NCBI GenBank assembly: GCA_948471055.1
Contig: CAOKQZ010000023.1
Span: 1-33,715 of the forward strand
DNA length: 33,715 nucleotides
Reading direction: 5' to 3'
Source of the DNA: an uncultured Clostridium sp.
GTDB taxonomy: Bacteria > Bacillota > Clostridia > TANB77 > CAG-508
This document shows positions 15,401-26,100 of this stretch, piece after piece. The position numbers and the translations under genes are program-made. Numbering within the stretch: the stretch's first letter is position 1; every line of letters starts with the position of its first letter. Below the pieces are notes generated by a model. The model saw only the letters and a list, made by a program, of their open reading frames with translations. It had not been told where the DNA came from and did not search any database.

Positions 15401-17558
15401 TAAAAACGTAAATGTTTTTGCAGATGTTCCAGAAAAGACAATCTATACTTATATGCAGATGGTAGAAGGAGAAGGTGCATCAAATGAAAGAATGTATGAT
15501 GCACAAATGAAAGCTTATCGTGAGGTAATTGAAACAATTGCAGTAGGAGAAACAAAAACACTTACTTATCAAGTAGAAGCTGGAGACTTATCAGTAGGGT
15601 ATGACCAAAATGGAAATATTCAAACAGTAGAAGATTATACGATACAAAATAATGCAAAAGTAACAGTAGAAGGATATGATGCAGAATTTGTGGCAAATAC
15701 TGTAGAAAATAAATTAATACAAGGATATGTAAAAGTACGTATGGAAGTAGCAACTATTCCAGAACAATATGCAAGAGCAGAAGGTGATGAAGTAACTTAT
15801 GTTATTTATGTAGAAAATACGAATTTTGTAGAGAAGAAAAATATAACATTAAAAACCACTTTACCAGAAGGCTATACATATATTGGCTCAACAGGTTTTG
15901 GAAATTATGATGAAACAACAAGGCAATTAACATGGAATATTGAAAATTTAGCAGGAAATGCGACATTACGATATCAATTTGGAGTAACCGTAGATTCTTT
16001 ACCATCTAATATATATGAAAAAACAATAAATACAAAAGCACAATTATTAGGAGAAAAGCAAGTAGAATCAAATGAAGTATCAATTAATGTCAAAAAGGCG
16101 AAACTAACAATCAAACAATCAAGTGATACGAAATCACAAATTGCAGAAGGAGATACAATCATTTATAACTTTGTTGTTAAAAATGAAGGAAAAGGAGATG
16201 CTCCATCAGTAGAAGTAATCGATGAACTTCCAGAAGGATTAGTATATGAATCTGCGCAATATTCTTATAATGGTAAAACCTATGATTCAAATCTAGGAAA
16301 TGCAAATCGAGTAAGAGTTACAATAGGAGGATTAAAACCAGGAGAAACATTAGAAATATCTTTAAAGGCAATAGCACAAAAATTGGAGGATGGTGTAAAC
16401 AAAAAACAAGTTACGAATAAAGCAAGTGTAACAGCAAATGGAGTGGAATCTGTTGTTTCGAATGAAATTGTTCATACCATTGTACCAAATAAAAATAATC
16501 CTAGCAAAGATCCAAGTATCGATATACCAGAAGAAGGAACACATAGTATTTCTGGTATCATATGGTTAGATGCTAATGGAAATGGAAAACGTGAGGAAGA
16601 AGAACCAAGAAGAGCCAATATACCAGTGATATTAATTAATGCGGATAATGGACAAATTGTAAAAGATAGCAAAACAGGAAAAGACAAAAAGCAAGAAACC
16701 AATGCACAAGGAGAATATGTTTTTGCAAATCTAAAACCAGGTAAATATATGGTAGTGTTCTTATATGATTCGGGTAATTATGGTGTTACCCATTACAAAC
16801 AAGAGGGAGTTAATGATGACCAAAATTCTGATGCTGTTCAAATGAAGGTAGTGTATGAAGAAGTAGAAAGAATAGGTGCAGTTAGTGATAAACTAGCTCT
16901 AAGTAACCAAAACATTATGAATATTGATTTAGGACTAATTACATCACCAAAATTTGATTTAAAATTAGATAAAATGGTGACTCGAATTACGGTAAGTGAT
17001 GTAAATGGAACAGATGTATATGATTATAAAGACGAAAAAGTAGCAAAACTAGATTTAAAAGATAAAACAGCAGTAGGAAGTACTGTTATGATTGAATACA
17101 AAATTAAAGTAACGAATGAAGGTGGAGTAGCAGGATATGCGAAAAAAATTGTAGATTATCTACCAAGTGATATGAAATTTAGTTCTGAATTAAATAAAGA
17201 TTGGTACACAGGAGATAATGGAACAAATCTTTATAATGCAAGCTTAGCAAATACATTAATCAAGCCAGGAGAGACAAAAGAGATTACGTTATTATTAACA
17301 AGAAAAATAACCAATTCGAACATGGGAATTGTACATAATACAGCAGAGATTGCAGAAAGCTATAATGATTTAGGGCTAGTAGATATCGATTCAAAGGTGT
17401 TTAACAAAGTACAAAGTGAAGATGATTATAGCAGTGCAGATGTTATTATTGGTATAAAAACTGGTGAAATATATGTGTATATTTTACTAAGTATTACAGT
17501 GATTACATTATTAGGAGTAGGAATTTACTTTATTAATAAAAAGGTACTAAAGAGATAA
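12420..17558 (+). CDS. Giant surface protein A1 (DUF11-like repeats, SdrD-B-like domain, C-terminal anchor)
   Basis: 1712 residues, with AGGAGG ten bases before the ATG. A signal peptide (about 1-35, KLLATMLVMTLTLTNFMLLG) is followed by about 900 residues of unrecognised beta-rich sequence. Then come DUF11-like modules (about 957-1090, 1104-1220 and 1227-1345, each with EGDxxxYxxxVKNxG-type starts and LPEG motifs). An SdrD-B-like module follows (about 1374-1460, GIIWLDANGNGKREEEEPRR... GEYVFANLKPGKYMV), and a last module (1511-1690). The end is IKTGE, a membrane helix and a basic tail (NKKVLKR), a sorting-signal layout without the usual L-P. Likely a cell-wall or membrane-anchored adhesin or coat protein. 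Cotranscribed with B1 22 bases downstream. No CGG codon in 1713. Paralogue of A2. Confidence 0.85.
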   Translation: MNRKLWAKLLATMLVMTLTLTNFMLLGVYAGKSYGVSDNLEGQQTLTNNENVTFDAYFMKNEGQHVHTVKENMNKEDLKLYVAIGVKKGYLKDASIQVLGENKTTSNISVKNSNDDFEYIESVDEANNIIYLKQVNTGTQVVLAIPVVASKSDVYDLSNFSKLNNIVFTGNYVGDAGRETKLLKTIQVRNEWTAEAKAMIEQQLLRFIPYEINNQKGTVLQTLVKSGVANNALPVKETTITLEAPLANGKKPTHATVIANGIFATNGKAVLNENDWNYNQETGMVTIVLKNEAVENKVSWLKQVQDELIVTYVYDEKVDTIETVAKAETTIKAYNMGEASLQANHELTISQNEVLGQIVSGNVEVTDTLSKGSLYQKTQKDTIYEENVTVDISNPELVNTIVLRQEMDYFVNEEGEMLPTTIGNANYAYYKTTKINANNFKTILGEEGNIKIETLAGEKIITLNKDVKPDENGDYVINYETEVNQIRIIASKPIKAGKLIVRHEKALKGNIDYTKEQIENFRTLKVKLEVEAKAENISNVTTSNRQNVAEVKLDTVDETVNTNEIVVSKAQALKEITLVEPTTKIETSVSNENLSTIVKNENVELRVVLKTNDITCDLYKNPSIEIVLPTYVEKVDIKDINLLFDNELTIKNYHMDVNENGNTVIRVNLEGEQTNYSSDEISKGANLIINTDITLKQLTPTKEDVMEVYVTNELATSYEQTKKTPTREVQKGYSETSLKAVAPVGIVTTTSLSGYNEKNETITSVGANEQIGKLDVKKQARTANVGMTIINNYPNKVNQMVVLGRVLSNGSVHADSLEDFNSNLATSMNLDGITWQMQVPENTGNTGVIEGTHIGSTILYYSENPSATKDLTVPSNGWKQAKDVQDYSKIKSYLVVGGEEIPTGTIMNMNYSIQIPENVGYNMGAYGNYVVYFNNITEEGAVSEKVVSAKVGLSTGEGPELEVKLHSDREGKEVQEGEIITYTVEVKNIGKSEAKNVNVFADVPEKTIYTYMQMVEGEGASNERMYDAQMKAYREVIETIAVGETKTLTYQVEAGDLSVGYDQNGNIQTVEDYTIQNNAKVTVEGYDAEFVANTVENKLIQGYVKVRMEVATIPEQYARAEGDEVTYVIYVENTNFVEKKNITLKTTLPEGYTYIGSTGFGNYDETTRQLTWNIENLAGNATLRYQFGVTVDSLPSNIYEKTINTKAQLLGEKQVESNEVSINVKKAKLTIKQSSDTKSQIAEGDTIIYNFVVKNEGKGDAPSVEVIDELPEGLVYESAQYSYNGKTYDSNLGNANRVRVTIGGLKPGETLEISLKAIAQKLEDGVNKKQVTNKASVTANGVESVVSNEIVHTIVPNKNNPSKDPSIDIPEEGTHSISGIIWLDANGNGKREEEEPRRANIPVILINADNGQIVKDSKTGKDKKQETNAQGEYVFANLKPGKYMVVFLYDSGNYGVTHYKQEGVNDDQNSDAVQMKVVYEEVERIGAVSDKLALSNQNIMNIDLGLITSPKFDLKLDKMVTRITVSDVNGTDVYDYKDEKVAKLDLKDKTAVGSTVMIEYKIKVTNEGGVAGYAKKIVDYLPSDMKFSSELNKDWYTGDNGTNLYNASLANTLIKPGETKEITLLLTRKITNSNMGIVHNTAEIAESYNDLGLVDIDSKVFNKVQSEDDYSSADVIIGIKTGEIYVYILLSITVITLLGVGIYFINKKVLKR

Positions 17559-17580
17559 TAAGGAAAGGAGGGAATAAAGA

Positions 17581-20500
17581 ATGAAACAAACAAGAAAAAT
17601 AGCATGTGGTATGTTAATTATGATGATTGTGACAATGCTTTGTACCATATCACAAGCGATTGATGTATATCGTGAAGATGCCGAAGGAATTATACAAGAT
17701 GGACACTTTTTTCCAAATACACAACTTGGAAATGGAGATACATGGTTTTGTATTCAGCCAGGAGGCGAGTTTCACGTAAGTAGTCTTATGACAAGAGCTG
17801 AAAATGAATTATATCCAGTAGGAAGTTATATTCCAAAAGATGGAAGTTTTCAATGTGAAACATGTAGTCCAATAATATTACCTTGGAAAAATCACACAAA
17901 ATATTATTATAAGTATCAACAAGGACAAACGTTTTCATTTTATGAATATCCAGATGCTGCTTATGTATTAGCAGATTTATCAGAAAAAGGACAATTACTT
18001 AGCTGGGATGCAGCATATGGAATTTGGAATTCGAGAATTAGTAATCCACAAAGAATAGGGGATTATGCAATTATAGAAGAATCAAAAGCATATGATGAAT
18101 TCTTTAAAATGATCCATGGAGGGTATACCTCAAATGATATGTTTGAAACATTAATTAAAGATAATACATTAGAAATAAGAGTAGGGGTAAAACAAACCGA
18201 TGGCTCCTACGTGATTGGACCATTTAATATCGATTATCCAAAAGGAGTTTATAATGGCGAAAATAAATTTAGTTGGATTGATGAGATGGAGGTAATTACC
18301 AATACGGGAGTATTATCACCAATTATCCAATTAGCTTCAGGACAAGTTATTAGTATTGCAGACTTAAAGGAAAATGGTACAGAGACATTAAACAAAAAAG
18401 ACTTTTATGTAAAATTTTATACTACAACAGCAACAGAAGCAATCCTAAAGGTGACATTTGGTTATCTAGAACATTGTGAAGCACAAATGACAGAATATAT
18501 AGGAGAAAGAACATATCGTAACTGGTTAAGAGAAGTAGGAATTGAAAGATGTGATGCACATGGATATTATAGTAAACCAGGTAGTGGAACACCAAATACT
18601 CCAGGGTATGTTGCTCCAAGTGGATGGATTGACAATTTAAAAGAAAAAGCAAGATATCGTGCTGTAGATGAGAAAGGATCAGAATCACAAAGATTAATGG
18701 CACTTTCTGGTCAAGCAAGAAAAGTACGTAAACAAGTTACTATGTATTTTCCAACGAAATGGGGAAAACCAGTAGATTTAACAATGAAATTAGCAGGAAA
18801 TGTTTTTCTAGACCAAGACCAAGGAAAAGCAAATGAAGGAAATAATGTATTTGATGCAGGAGAAGGTTTAGGAGGAATTGAAGTAACACTATATGAAAGC
18901 AATGGACAAATTGCAACTGCAGAGCATACTATAATGCATAGCCATACAGGAAGTTCAAAAGATGGAACCGGATGTTATACGATTCCAGTATATCACAAGC
19001 ACTTAGGAAGTGAAAGTGTGTATGGAGAATGTTATTCTAAATTAGAACATGAGCATACAGGTTCAAAAGAATACGGAACAGGATGTTACAGGCTAGTTTA
19101 TCATAAACATACTGCAGATTGTAATGGAGATCCTCAAAACCCTTGTAAAATAAGTACAATTATTCCAGAAGGTTATGAAATTGTTTGTGGTAATCAAGAA
19201 AAATATATAAAAACTTGTACCAAAGATGAAAATACGATCGATTATTACGCACCAGGATGTAATAAAACAGTGGGGCAATCAGACGGAACAAGAACACAAC
19301 TTGCAAAAACTTTAACCGATGAAAATGGACATTATGAGTTTGATAAATTAAATGCACAAAAAACATATTATGTGGAATATGTGTATAATGGAATGCTATA
19401 TACCAATGTAGAAAGACTAGCAGGAAATGCAACCAATGTTTCAAAAGCAACGGAAGAAGCACAAGGACATACTGGTAATCGACAAAGCTTTAATAATCAG
19501 TTTAAGGAAATTGGATCAAATCCAAAGAATTATTATAGTGCATCTAGAGGAGCTTATAATCAAGTCTTTTTACAAGAAGAAATAGCAGATACCTTTAAAA
19601 CAATTGCAAAAAATTATGGAAATCATAGTGGTTCAGATAAAGAAGTATTTGCTTATGATTGTAGAATAAAGGCATATAGCACAGAAAGTTATCCATTAAC
19701 GAAAATCTTTACTATTGATGATCATGGAAATGTTCTTGCAGGAGAAAACTTTGATGCAATTTACGAAGCAGGAGGACCATATGATCAATTACATATTAAT
19801 TTAGGAATTAAGGCAAGACCAACCTTCGATTTAGCACTATACAAAGACGTTATGAAAGCAACCCTAAATATTAATGGACAAACGGAAGTATATACCTATG
19901 ATGCAAGAAAAGATTGGGAAAATAAAGGCTTTAGCTATGGTGTAAAAGAAGATTACTATTTAAATGCTCTAAGAGACAAATATATAAATAATAAAGATAC
20001 AGGGGATTTACAAAGAGCAGAAGAAGGAAGACAAGATCAATATTCACATGAATATAGAACAGAGGAAATTATTAACGGTAATAACTTAAATGAAACTTAT
20101 AGAAACGATTGGTTAGGAAAAGATGAATATAAAGCAGTATTATATGGAGAAGAAAACAAAGATAAAAACTATTCTTGGAGAGATATTAATAGTAATCTAA
20201 AAGATAGTGATAAACTACAAATTCATATAACTTATAAAATTGCAATTAGAAATCAATCCAATATTACAGGTTCTGTAACAGAAGTAGTAGATTACTATGA
20301 TGAGCATTATCAATTTGAAAGTGCCTACATGGGAGATAAAGATGGAAACGAAATTCCAAATACGAAAGTAGAAGCAAGCGAAAAGTCGATGTATGGTGAA
20401 GAAAATGAAATACGAGCAGATAGAAATAATGCGGATAAGAGTTGGACAGTAGGACAAACCAAAAGAGGGTATAAAACAATTTACTTACGTCCAACGGAAA

Positions 20501-22785
20501 AAATACTTTATAGTGATGACAAAGAACAATATATCTATGTTACTTTTGGATTAATTAATCCAGAACAAACCTTAATTAATGCAGGATTACCATGGGGAAA
20601 TACATTCTATACATACAATTTGGCAGAAATTAATGGATATAAGACTTATATAGCAGAAAATGAATACAAAGAAAATAAAGAGTACTATGACAATAATAGA
20701 AAAGTATTAGAAGAAACATCATTAGGATTAATTGACCGTGATTCAAACCCAGGAAACTTTAATCCAAGTGAATACAATATGGGAATTACCAAATTGGAAG
20801 ATGATACTAGCAAAGCACCAGCATATGCATATTCGATTCGTAAGTCAAGAACAATTGAAGGAACGGTATTCGAAGATGGTAATGAAGGAAGTGCTACTTC
20901 AGAAGAGCATAAAGTAGATGTAGCCAAAACCAGATTTGGAAATGGAAAACTAGGAGATAAAAATGACAAAGGAATTGCAGGAGTAAAAGCAGAGCTAATT
21001 GAAATTAAAGATAATCAATTAATTGTTCGTTCTACTACTTATACAGATGAAAAGGGTTGGTATGGATTTGGAGCATTTATTCCAGGAGATTACACGATTC
21101 GATTTACCTATGGTGCAGATGACCAAACGGCATTAACAAAGGAATCACAATACATAGATGAATACATTACGAAATACAATGAAACCTTTGAAAATAATAA
21201 TGCAAAAATTAAATTTAAACAGAGATATGGTTTAGATTATGGTATTAAAAATGATACATCTTATACAGGACAAGATTATAAATCAACAGAATTTGCTTTA
21301 AACCAAGGACAAACAACAGTGCCTCATGAATACAAGACAGATGCAACATTAATAGGTATATATGATACTAATAATAAAGCAAAAAATAGTGATGAACAGG
21401 AAGTAGCAGTTGCCCAAACACAAAAAATTATCAAATATGAAGCAGATGGATATTATTGGTTTGCGGATGCGGCGATGGCAGGAAGATCAGATGCAACGGA
21501 TGATTTAACAAGAAGAGATCAAGTAACTAAGTATGCAAAAGAAGAATATGATAGAGAAATTGTAAACCATAAGGCTGAAGTATTTAACTCATTTATTAAT
21601 CAAAAGACATTAAGACAGAAGGAAAGCGAGAATAATGGATTTGATGAGTATACACAGGCACAACCAACCGAAGAGATTGTTGATACAATGGAGAAAAATA
21701 GAAGCCTTGTAAATGAGTTAGAAAGAAGAAACTACATGTATGCCTATACACCAGAAATTAAGATTGAATTTGAAAATACCAAAAAGCAAATTGAAGGAAA
21801 CTTGAATGTAACGAAACCAGAAGGAGATAAAGATTACTATGAGTATGAAGTAAGAGGGATAGACTTTGGTGTTGTAGAAAAAACAAGAAGCCAATTAACC
21901 ATTGATCAAGACATTGCTCATGTAAAAGTAATAGCAACAGATGGAACTGTATTATTAGAATTGGCACATGAAGAACAAGGAAATAACTTTAAAGTAATTG
22001 TAAATAATGGTGATAACTACATGTATATGCCAAGAAGTGATTTTGCAAAATACGATAAACAAGAACAATTAAACATTATTATGGATGATGAATTGTTAAG
22101 TGGTGCAAAACTAGAAGTAACTTACCGAATTACTGTTACGAATAACAGTGAACAGGGAGTTGAGGCAAGGGCAAAAAACATTATCAATTATGTAGCCAAT
22201 AACTTAAACTTTGACTTAAATGATAATAATGGTTTATGGGAAGCAGTGAAAAAAGAAGAAATTCAAACCGATCTACACTCAAGCTTTATCCATAATGGAA
22301 GTGGAGAAAATAATACTAAATTAGTAGATTTAAGCACACAAACGACAGTACTAAAGGCAACTAGCCAAAATCCACTTACAAAAATGTTAGCACCAAAAGA
22401 AAGTGTGACAAGTACATTAACGTTAAAGAAAACGTTATCGGCAGAAAGCACAATGGATGATTTAAGCTATAGCAACTTAAGTGAGATTATAGAGATTGAA
22501 TCAACAGATGGACGTTACGATCGTGGTGCAATTCCTGGAAACCAAAGCTTAGAAGAACAGCCACGTGAACATGATACTTTAGGAGCAAGTAGATATGATG
22601 AAATTGATGAACAAGCAGGAACAAAACAAGTAAAAACAAGATATCCACAAGATGGTTTAATCATTATTACACCACCAACAGGAGAGACGAGACTTTATTA
22701 TGTACTTGGTGCAGTAATAGGAGTAATCTTATTAATAGGAATTGTAGCAATTAAAAAATTCGTCACAAACCGAAAAGAACAATAA
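17581..22785 (+). CDS. Giant surface protein B1 (two SdrD-B-like domains, Cys/His-rich insert, TPPTG-type anchor)
   Basis: 1734 residues, with AAAGGAGGG 8 bases before the ATG. Signal peptide about 1-26. The N-terminal domain has WFCIQPGGEF and DAAYGIW, faintly like thioester (TED) domains, but the partner Gln is not evident. An SdrD-B-like module (about 400-610: GNVFLDQDQGKANEGNN... NGHYEFDKLN) is interrupted at about 444-565 by a Cys/His-rich insert (HSHTGSS, GTGCY, YHKH repeated). DUF11-like regions follow, and a second SdrD-B-like module (about 1090-1190: IEGTVFEDGNEG... GWYGFGAFIPGDYTIRF). The end is TPPTGE, a membrane helix and KKFVTNRKEQ, a plausible variant sortase signal. Second gene of cassette 1. 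No CGG codon. Paralogue of B2. Confidence 0.85.
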   Translation: MKQTRKIACGMLIMMIVTMLCTISQAIDVYREDAEGIIQDGHFFPNTQLGNGDTWFCIQPGGEFHVSSLMTRAENELYPVGSYIPKDGSFQCETCSPIILPWKNHTKYYYKYQQGQTFSFYEYPDAAYVLADLSEKGQLLSWDAAYGIWNSRISNPQRIGDYAIIEESKAYDEFFKMIHGGYTSNDMFETLIKDNTLEIRVGVKQTDGSYVIGPFNIDYPKGVYNGENKFSWIDEMEVITNTGVLSPIIQLASGQVISIADLKENGTETLNKKDFYVKFYTTTATEAILKVTFGYLEHCEAQMTEYIGERTYRNWLREVGIERCDAHGYYSKPGSGTPNTPGYVAPSGWIDNLKEKARYRAVDEKGSESQRLMALSGQARKVRKQVTMYFPTKWGKPVDLTMKLAGNVFLDQDQGKANEGNNVFDAGEGLGGIEVTLYESNGQIATAEHTIMHSHTGSSKDGTGCYTIPVYHKHLGSESVYGECYSKLEHEHTGSKEYGTGCYRLVYHKHTADCNGDPQNPCKISTIIPEGYEIVCGNQEKYIKTCTKDENTIDYYAPGCNKTVGQSDGTRTQLAKTLTDENGHYEFDKLNAQKTYYVEYVYNGMLYTNVERLAGNATNVSKATEEAQGHTGNRQSFNNQFKEIGSNPKNYYSASRGAYNQVFLQEEIADTFKTIAKNYGNHSGSDKEVFAYDCRIKAYSTESYPLTKIFTIDDHGNVLAGENFDAIYEAGGPYDQLHINLGIKARPTFDLALYKDVMKATLNINGQTEVYTYDARKDWENKGFSYGVKEDYYLNALRDKYINNKDTGDLQRAEEGRQDQYSHEYRTEEIINGNNLNETYRNDWLGKDEYKAVLYGEENKDKNYSWRDINSNLKDSDKLQIHITYKIAIRNQSNITGSVTEVVDYYDEHYQFESAYMGDKDGNEIPNTKVEASEKSMYGEENEIRADRNNADKSWTVGQTKRGYKTIYLRPTEKILYSDDKEQYIYVTFGLINPEQTLINAGLPWGNTFYTYNLAEINGYKTYIAENEYKENKEYYDNNRKVLEETSLGLIDRDSNPGNFNPSEYNMGITKLEDDTSKAPAYAYSIRKSRTIEGTVFEDGNEGSATSEEHKVDVAKTRFGNGKLGDKNDKGIAGVKAELIEIKDNQLIVRSTTYTDEKGWYGFGAFIPGDYTIRFTYGADDQTALTKESQYIDEYITKYNETFENNNAKIKFKQRYGLDYGIKNDTSYTGQDYKSTEFALNQGQTTVPHEYKTDATLIGIYDTNNKAKNSDEQEVAVAQTQKIIKYEADGYYWFADAAMAGRSDATDDLTRRDQVTKYAKEEYDREIVNHKAEVFNSFINQKTLRQKESENNGFDEYTQAQPTEEIVDTMEKNRSLVNELERRNYMYAYTPEIKIEFENTKKQIEGNLNVTKPEGDKDYYEYEVRGIDFGVVEKTRSQLTIDQDIAHVKVIATDGTVLLELAHEEQGNNFKVIVNNGDNYMYMPRSDFAKYDKQEQLNIIMDDELLSGAKLEVTYRITVTNNSEQGVEARAKNIINYVANNLNFDLNDNNGLWEAVKKEEIQTDLHSSFIHNGSGENNTKLVDLSTQTTVLKATSQNPLTKMLAPKESVTSTLTLKKTLSAESTMDDLSYSNLSEIIEIESTDGRYDRGAIPGNQSLEEQPREHDTLGASRYDEIDEQAGTKQVKTRYPQDGLIIITPPTGETRLYYVLGAVIGVILLIGIVAIKKFVTNRKEQ

Positions 22786-22807
22786 AACAATATGATTAGA
22801 AAATACA

Positions 22808-22842
22808 AAAAAATCGGAGATACAAAAATCTCCGATTTTTTT
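22808..22842 (+). terminator. Rho-independent terminator of cassette 1
   Basis: AAATCGGAGA (22811-22820) pairs perfectly with TCTCCGATTT (22829-22838), with A runs before and T runs after, so it could work in both directions. It starts about 25 bases past the B1 stop. Confidence 0.92.
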
Positions 22843-22887
22843 GTGGGATAAAACCCGTATATCCCAAACAAAATGAGACATATCATG

Positions 22888-22972
22888 CCTTTTTGTAACA
22901 TAAACTTAATACAATATTCATAAATAGTCATAAAATCCGAAGAATAGCAATTTCCCTAAAGAGAAACTAAAT
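22888..22972 (+). promoter_or_regulatory. Conserved block upstream of cassette 2
   Basis: Counterpart of 12131-12210: TTTTTGTAACATAAAC, TTAATA, ATAAAA, GAATA and TTTCCCTAAA in the same order. No gene lies between the terminator and A2. Confidence 0.45.
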
Positions 22973-23002
22973 AAATAGTATCTATTATGGAAAAAACTTC
23001 TA

Positions 23003-23030
23003 TTGAATTTAATAAAAAAACCAGTAAAAT
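23003..23030 (+). promoter_or_regulatory. Probable promoter of cassette 2
   Basis: TTGAAT (23003-23008), 16 bases, TAAAAT (23025-23030), about 90 bases before the A2 start. Weaker than the main promoter of cassette 1. Confidence 0.5.
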
Positions 23031-23122
23031 AGAGAATAGAGATATTGTGTAGAAAAATCTAAATAAAAGAAATACAATAAGCAAAGCCTTATGAAAGAGG
23101 CAAGAAAGGAATGGTATTTACG

Positions 23123-26100
23123 ATGAATCAAAGATTATGGACAAAGTTACTAGCAAGCTTACTTGTTATGACATTAACCTTAACCAATGTAATGGTATTA
23201 GGGATGTTTTTAAGTGAGTCTTATGCAACATCAGACCCATTAGAAAGGCAAGAAACACTTACTAGTCAAGGAGAGGTAATGTTTGATGCTTATTTTAAGG
23301 ATGCCAAAGGGAATATAGTACATAGCATAAAAGAAAATTTAGATAAGCAAGACATAACCTTATATATGGCAATTGAAGTGAAGAAAGGGTATTTAAAACA
23401 TGCGAAAGTGCAAATTTTAGGGCAGAACAATACCATTAGCAATATAAGTTTAAAAAAGAGGGATGAGAATGCCGAACTAATTGAGTCAGTAGATGAGAAA
23501 ACCAATACGATTCAGATTAAGCAAATTAATTCAGGAACAAAAGTAATTTTAGAAATACCAGTAATAGCCTCGAAACAAGAATCTTACGATATTAGTAATT
23601 TTAGTAAATTGAATGATGTGATATTAACAGGAAAATATATTGGAAATACAGGAACAGAAAGTAAAATCGAAAAAAACATTCAAATAAGAAATGAATGGGT
23701 ACGGAGAAGCAAGTGCTACCTTAGAACAAAAATTGGTTCGTTTTATTCCTTATGAGGTAAATCGCAAAAAAGGTACTATTTTACAAACCGTTGTAAGAAG
23801 TGGAATTGTAAACAATACCTTACCAATTGAACAAACCAATATGGTAATAGAAGTACCAGTGATAAATGGGAAAATGCCAAAAGATGTTAGGGTAACAGCC
23901 CTTGGAGTGCTTGCTACAAATGGAAAAACTGCAATTCGTGAGGAAGAGTGGAATTATGATGCTAAAAAAGGCATAGTAGTAATTGGTCTTAAAAACGAAG
24001 CAGTAGAGGGAAAAGTAGCATGGACAAAACAAGGACAAGATGAACTGATGATTACTTACTTATATGATGAAAAAGTAGATACTGTAGAAACATTAGCAAA
24101 GGTGAGTGCTAGTATAAAAGCCTATAATACTGTAGAAACGAAAATTCCGCTAAGCCATGAATTAACAATTTCGCAAAATGAAGCATTAGGAAAAATGATG
24201 GAAAGCACAGTACAAACAACAGAAAGTATTAGTAAAGGATATTTATATCATAAAGTACAAAAAGAAATGGAATACATAGAGCAAGTAATTACGGACATTG
24301 CATATCCAGAATTAGTGGATAGTATTACATTAACACAAGATATGGATTACTTTGTAGATGAAGAAGGAAGAATAGGTCCAACAACGATTGGCAATACCAA
24401 TTATGCTTATTATAAAACTACGAAAATAAATGCACAAAACTTCAAAGAAATATTAGGAGAAGAGGGAAGTATTCGAATTTTAACATTAGCGGGAGAAGAA
24501 CTTGGTGTATGGAATAAAGACACCATTGTAGATGAAAATGGGGATTATGTACTTCACTATGAAACAGAAACAAACCAAATTAAAATGATTACCTCTAAAC
24601 CAGTAGCAATTGGAAAATTAGTCATAAAACACGAAAAAGCATTAAAAGGAAATACTGCTTATGCAAAAGAACAAATAGAAACCTTCAAAACACTAAAAAC
24701 AAAAGTACAACTAGAAGCAAAAGCAAATACCCAACAAGTAACAAATGAAACAGTGCAAAGCAAACAACAAATAGCAAAAGCAAATACCCAACAAGCAACA
24801 AATGAAACAATGCAAAGCGAACAGCAAATAGCAAAAGCGAATACCCAACAAGCAACAAATAGAACAATACAAAATGAGCAACAAACAAAAGAACAAGACA
24901 AGCAAACCGAAGTAACAATTTTAACAGGGGAAGCACAAAAAGATATTACATTAGTAGAACCAACTACCAAGATAGAAACAAGTGTAGGGAATGCAAATTT
25001 ATCAACAGTTGTAAAAAATGAAAATGTAGAATTACGAGTGATCTTAAAAACAAATGATATTACTTGTGATTTGTATAAAAATCCAAAAATCCAAATCGTA
25101 TTACCATTGTACATTGAAAAAATAGAAATAAAAGACATTAACTTATTATTTGATGAACAACTAAGTATTAAAAATTATCGAACCAGTGTAAATGAAAGAG
25201 GAAATACTATAATCGATGTAGAAATCGAAGGAGAACAAACTACTTATAGTAGTGATGAAATTACCAAAGGTGCTAATTTAATCATCAATACAGATATTAC
25301 CCTAAAACAATTAACCCCTACCATCGAAGATGTTATGAAAGTATATGTAACGAATGAATTGGTAACCAGTTATGAACAAGTAGAAACTCCTGAACAACAA
25401 GTTACCAAAATGAGGGTACAACAAAGCCAAATTGTTAATACAGATCAAAAAGGATATAGCCAAACCATACTAAAAGCAGTAGCACCAGTAGGAATGTTAA
25501 CCACTACAAGCATTTCTAATTACAATGCCAAAAATGAAACCATTACATCGATTGGTTCAGAAGAAAAAATAGGAAAATTGGATGCTAAAAAAGAAGCAAA
25601 GACAGCGAATGTTCATATGAATATTATTAATAACTATCAAAATTCTGTAAGCCAAATGGTAGTGTTAGGAAGAATACCAACCAAAGGAAGTACAAATGCT
25701 GATACATTACAGAATTTTAATTCAAATCTTGCTTTAACAATGGCATCTGGAATAACGATTCAGATAAAAGTGCCAGAAACAACAAATTCAGGAAATGGTA
25801 CTGGTGTTTCGATAGCGGAATTAGGAAATACGATGATTTATTATAGTGAAAATCCAGCAGCAACCAAAGATATCACATTAGCAACAAATGGATGGACATT
25901 AGCAAAAGATGTTCAAGATTATGGTAGAGTAAAATCGTATATGATTGTATTTGGTGAAGAGATAACAACAGGAACAACAATGGAAATGAATTATCAATTA
26001 CAAATACCAGAGAATGTAAGTTATAATATGGGAGCTTATAGCAATTATGCGGTATATTTTAATAATCAAACAAAGGAAGGAAATGTCTCTGAAAAAACGG

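Noticed and set aside
24659..25138. 159-residue antisense ORF in A2
   Set aside because: Cys/Phe-rich mirror of the Q/N-rich tandem repeat, a composition artefact.
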